Notes under the pieces: model-generated | Database searches by the model: none | Seen by the model: only the letters and a program-made list of their open reading frames with translations | Told to the model about the DNA's origin: nothing | Assembly: GCA_001460835.1 (NCBI GenBank) | Contig: CYKH01000108.1 | Coordinates: 8,994-34,118 of the forward strand | Source: Bodo saltans | Taxonomy: Eukaryota > Euglenozoa > Kinetoplastea > Eubodonida > Bodonidae | Direction: 5' to 3' | DNA: 25,125 nucleotides | Part shown: piece by piece, positions 23,515-25,125 of the stretch | How positions within the stretch are numbered: position 1 is the stretch's first letter | How the letters are laid out: each line of letters opens with the position of its first letter | Position numbers and translations under genes: made by a program

Positions 23515-24035
23515 AACTGCACTGTGTGATGAAGTGCTGAGAGTTTGTAAGCGTGGCGCGTTGCCAATTCTATCCCCCTCCCCTTTCGCCGTTTTAGTGA
23601 GGTCGATGTGTGTGCAGCATTTTGGTAGAGTGATGCTTTTCTCCGCAGCGGCATGTTTGTTGTATCACTCAGTCGTTGTGGCGAGGGCACACTGCCGAAA
23701 TAACTTGCATATTTTGTTGGCTGCTGAAAACCTCTCGGGTAAAAAAAGAAACACCGACATGAGATTTCCCCCTCCACTAGCAGCATACACCCATATGCCT
23801 TAGTGAACTGTCTACGACACTTGTTCTACTTTTGAAAAGGCTACTTGGTGTTGTTGCGAAGTTAAGTACAACATTTGAGCAGTGAATGAAGCTATGCTGC
23901 TCCTTGCGCGTGTGAAGCACTTGTTTCAATACAACCTTTTTTTTTTCGTGTCTATTTACCCCTTCTTTTTTTTTCGCGTTTCCTATTCTTTTTATGTTCA
24001 TTACTTTTGGGATTGTGGAAGATCCTTTTAGCATA
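23515..24035. other. Intergenic region with T-rich tract before fumarase
   Basis: There is no supported gene in these 521 bases. A long T/C-rich tract (23935-23993) is followed by AG candidates at 24020-24021 and 24030-24031. An in-frame ATG at 23994 lies between tract and acceptor and would be lost on splicing, so it was not used as the fumarase start. Confidence 0.55.
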
Positions 24036-24995
24036 ATGATGCGCCGCTGCTTGTCACAGTGGGCCCCGAAGAAGGGCACCCCTCCTCCCTTCCGCTACAC
24101 GCCCATCTTCCCTCACGGGCACGATGACACCCCATACCGCCTGCTGTCGAAGGACCACGTGTCTGTGGCCAAGGTGGGCAACGGCATCCCTGATATTCTC
24201 CGCGTCGACGCGCAAGGCTTGACGCTTCTGGCCGAGGAGGCGTTCAAGGACATTTCACATCTCCTTCGCCCCGCTCACCTTGCTCAACTGCGCACAGCGT
24301 TGGACGACAAGGAAGCCACTGACAATGACCGCTTTGTCGCATTCCAGCTGCTCAAGAACGCAAATATTGCTGCTGGTGGAGTGCTGCCCATGTGCCAAGA
24401 TACCGGTACGGCGATCGTCATGGGGCACAAGGGTGAACAAGTGTTTACAAGCGGGGACGATGGAGAAGCCCTCAGCCTCGGTGTGTACAACACCTACACC
24501 AAGACGAACCTGCGGTACAGCCAAGTTGCGCCTCTCACAGTCTTCGACGAGAAAAATACAGGCACAAACCTTCCCGCCCAGATCGACATTTACGCAGACA
24601 AGGGCGCTGAGTACGAATTCTTATTTATGGCCAAGGGTGGCGGCAGCGCCAACAAAACCTACCTCTACCAGGAGACCAAAGCTGTGCTGAACCCTAAAGC
24701 ACTGCGCAAGTTCCTTGAGGAGAAGATTACGTCCATTGGTACCTCAGCATGCCCCCCGTACCACCTTGCCATCGTCATCGGTGGCACAAGTGCGGAGGCG
24801 ACGCTAAAGACGGTCAAGCTTGCCTCTGCCCGCTACCTGGACAATTTGCCCACCAAGGGAAGCGAAGACGGCCACGCATTCCGTGACTTGACACTGGAGA
24901 AGGAAGTGCACGCCATTTGTCAAGCTATCGGCATTGGCGCTCAGTTTGGTTTTTTTTTTCACCAAGGGAAGCGAAGACGGCCACGCATTCCGTGA
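24036..24995 (+). CDS. Class I fumarate hydratase, N-terminal part, frame interrupted by a duplication
   Basis: This is an iron-sulphur class I fumarase that interconverts fumarate and malate. The start at ATG 24036 (or the adjacent 24039) gives [14 protein letters not shown], a basic, amphipathic, mitochondrial-presequence-like N-terminus, so I favour the mitochondrial isoenzyme of the two known in kinetoplastids. Diagnostic segments are [13 protein letters not shown] with cluster ligand C120, [12 protein letters not shown], and [20 protein letters not shown] with C239. The 119-residue spacing equals that of the first two cluster cysteines in the Leishmania enzymes as I recall them. The third ligand should fall just past the window edge. 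The frame is true to about 24949 (GIGAQFG). Then ten Ts and a duplicated segment read in the wrong frame end the ORF at 24993-24995. As sequenced the protein is truncated and inactive; a misassembly is the likelier cause. Confidence 0.92.
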   Translation: MMRRCLSQWAPKKGTPPPFRYTPIFPHGHDDTPYRLLSKDHVSVAKVGNGIPDILRVDAQGLTLLAEEAFKDISHLLRPAHLAQLRTALDDKEATDNDRFVAFQLLKNANIAAGGVLPMCQDTGTAIVMGHKGEQVFTSGDDGEALSLGVYNTYTKTNLRYSQVAPLTVFDEKNTGTNLPAQIDIYADKGAEYEFLFMAKGGGSANKTYLYQETKAVLNPKALRKFLEEKITSIGTSACPPYHLAIVIGGTSAEATLKTVKLASARYLDNLPTKGSEDGHAFRDLTLEKEVHAICQAIGIGAQFGFFFHQGKRRRPRIP

Positions 24996-25058
24996 CTTGG
25001 CGCTAGAGAAGGAAGTGCACGCCATTTGTCAATCTATCGGCATTGGCGCTCAGTTCGG
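24851..25058. repeat. Divergent 99-bp tandem duplication inside fumarase, joined by T10
   Basis: Segment 24851-24949 recurs at 24960-25058 with five differences by my count, separated by a run of ten Ts (24950-24959). The total offset is 109 bp, which shifts the frame. In the protein frame the differences are two conservative replacements (Thr to Ala, Ala to Ser) and silent changes, so both copies look like functional coding alleles rather than one copy decaying. Confidence 0.9.
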
Positions 25059-25125
25059 AGGCAAGTACTTCGCCCACGATGTCCGCGTGATCCGCCTTCC
25101 CCGCCACGGTGCTAGCTGCCCTATC
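24961..25125 (+). pseudogene. Class I fumarate hydratase, resumed frame (3' partial at window end)
   Basis: From 24961 the correct protein frame is restored in the second copy. It reads 55 codons ([17 protein letters not shown], then [17 protein letters not shown], then [10 protein letters not shown]) to the window edge. RDL.LE and GAQFGGKYF are the sequences expected after the [13 protein letters not shown] helix of the upstream part. If the 109-bp offset is removed, the gene becomes one continuous fumarase, with the C in GASCPI at healed residue 325 and the third cluster cysteine expected eight residues later, outside the window. The piece is labelled pseudogene only because no open frame connects it to the start codon in this sequence. 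Confidence 0.85.

Overview
The window looks like nuclear DNA of a kinetoplastid flagellate, more likely a free-living bodonid such as Bodo saltans than a parasitic trypanosomatid. This is an inference from four things: every convincing gene is on the + strand; no gene needs a conventional intron; most starts are preceded by a pyrimidine-rich tract and an AG, as expected for spliced-leader trans-splicing; and the gene content fits (an axonemal outer-arm dynein subunit, a two-cysteine-matched class I fumarase of the Leishmania type, LRR and PLAC8 proteins). The species itself cannot be proved from the sequence.

Layout. 2-670: C-terminal end of an unrecognised protein cut by the window edge. 1041-2990: outer dynein arm intermediate chain of the DNAI1/IC1 type. 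3491-4489: FCP1/SCP-type HAD phosphatase. 4490-5814: gene-poor stretch with several possible splice acceptors and small upstream ORFs. 5815-11147: listerin (LTN1), the ribosome-quality-control E3 ubiquitin ligase. Its first 4.2 kb is open, but its C-terminal ~1.1 kb (HEAT end, RWD, RING) is scattered over several frames with stops. 11386-12366: hypothetical protein. 12663-14795: LRR protein with a degenerate EF-hand-like tail. 15053-18229: FUSC-like multi-pass membrane protein. 18724-19599 and 20200-20982: tandem pair of divergent PLAC8-type Cys-rich proteins. 20983-22215: pyrimidine-rich non-coding stretch with short direct repeats. 22216-23514: secreted purple-acid-phosphatase-like enzyme with a Ser-rich linker and Cys-rich tail, in strikingly G/C-ending codons. 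24036-25125: class I fumarase, probably mitochondrial, interrupted by a divergent 99-bp duplication joined by a run of ten Ts and then cut by the window edge.

The genes do not form a functional operon; they are a mixed housekeeping, flagellar and membrane set, as is normal in kinetoplastid polycistronic clusters. The points most worth a second look are the decayed or error-ridden listerin C-terminus, the haplotype-like duplication in fumarase, the PLAC8 pair with a shared extra C-terminal motif, and the compositional island formed by the phosphatase gene. I see no tRNA, rRNA, transposon, CRISPR array or clear new multi-gene system.
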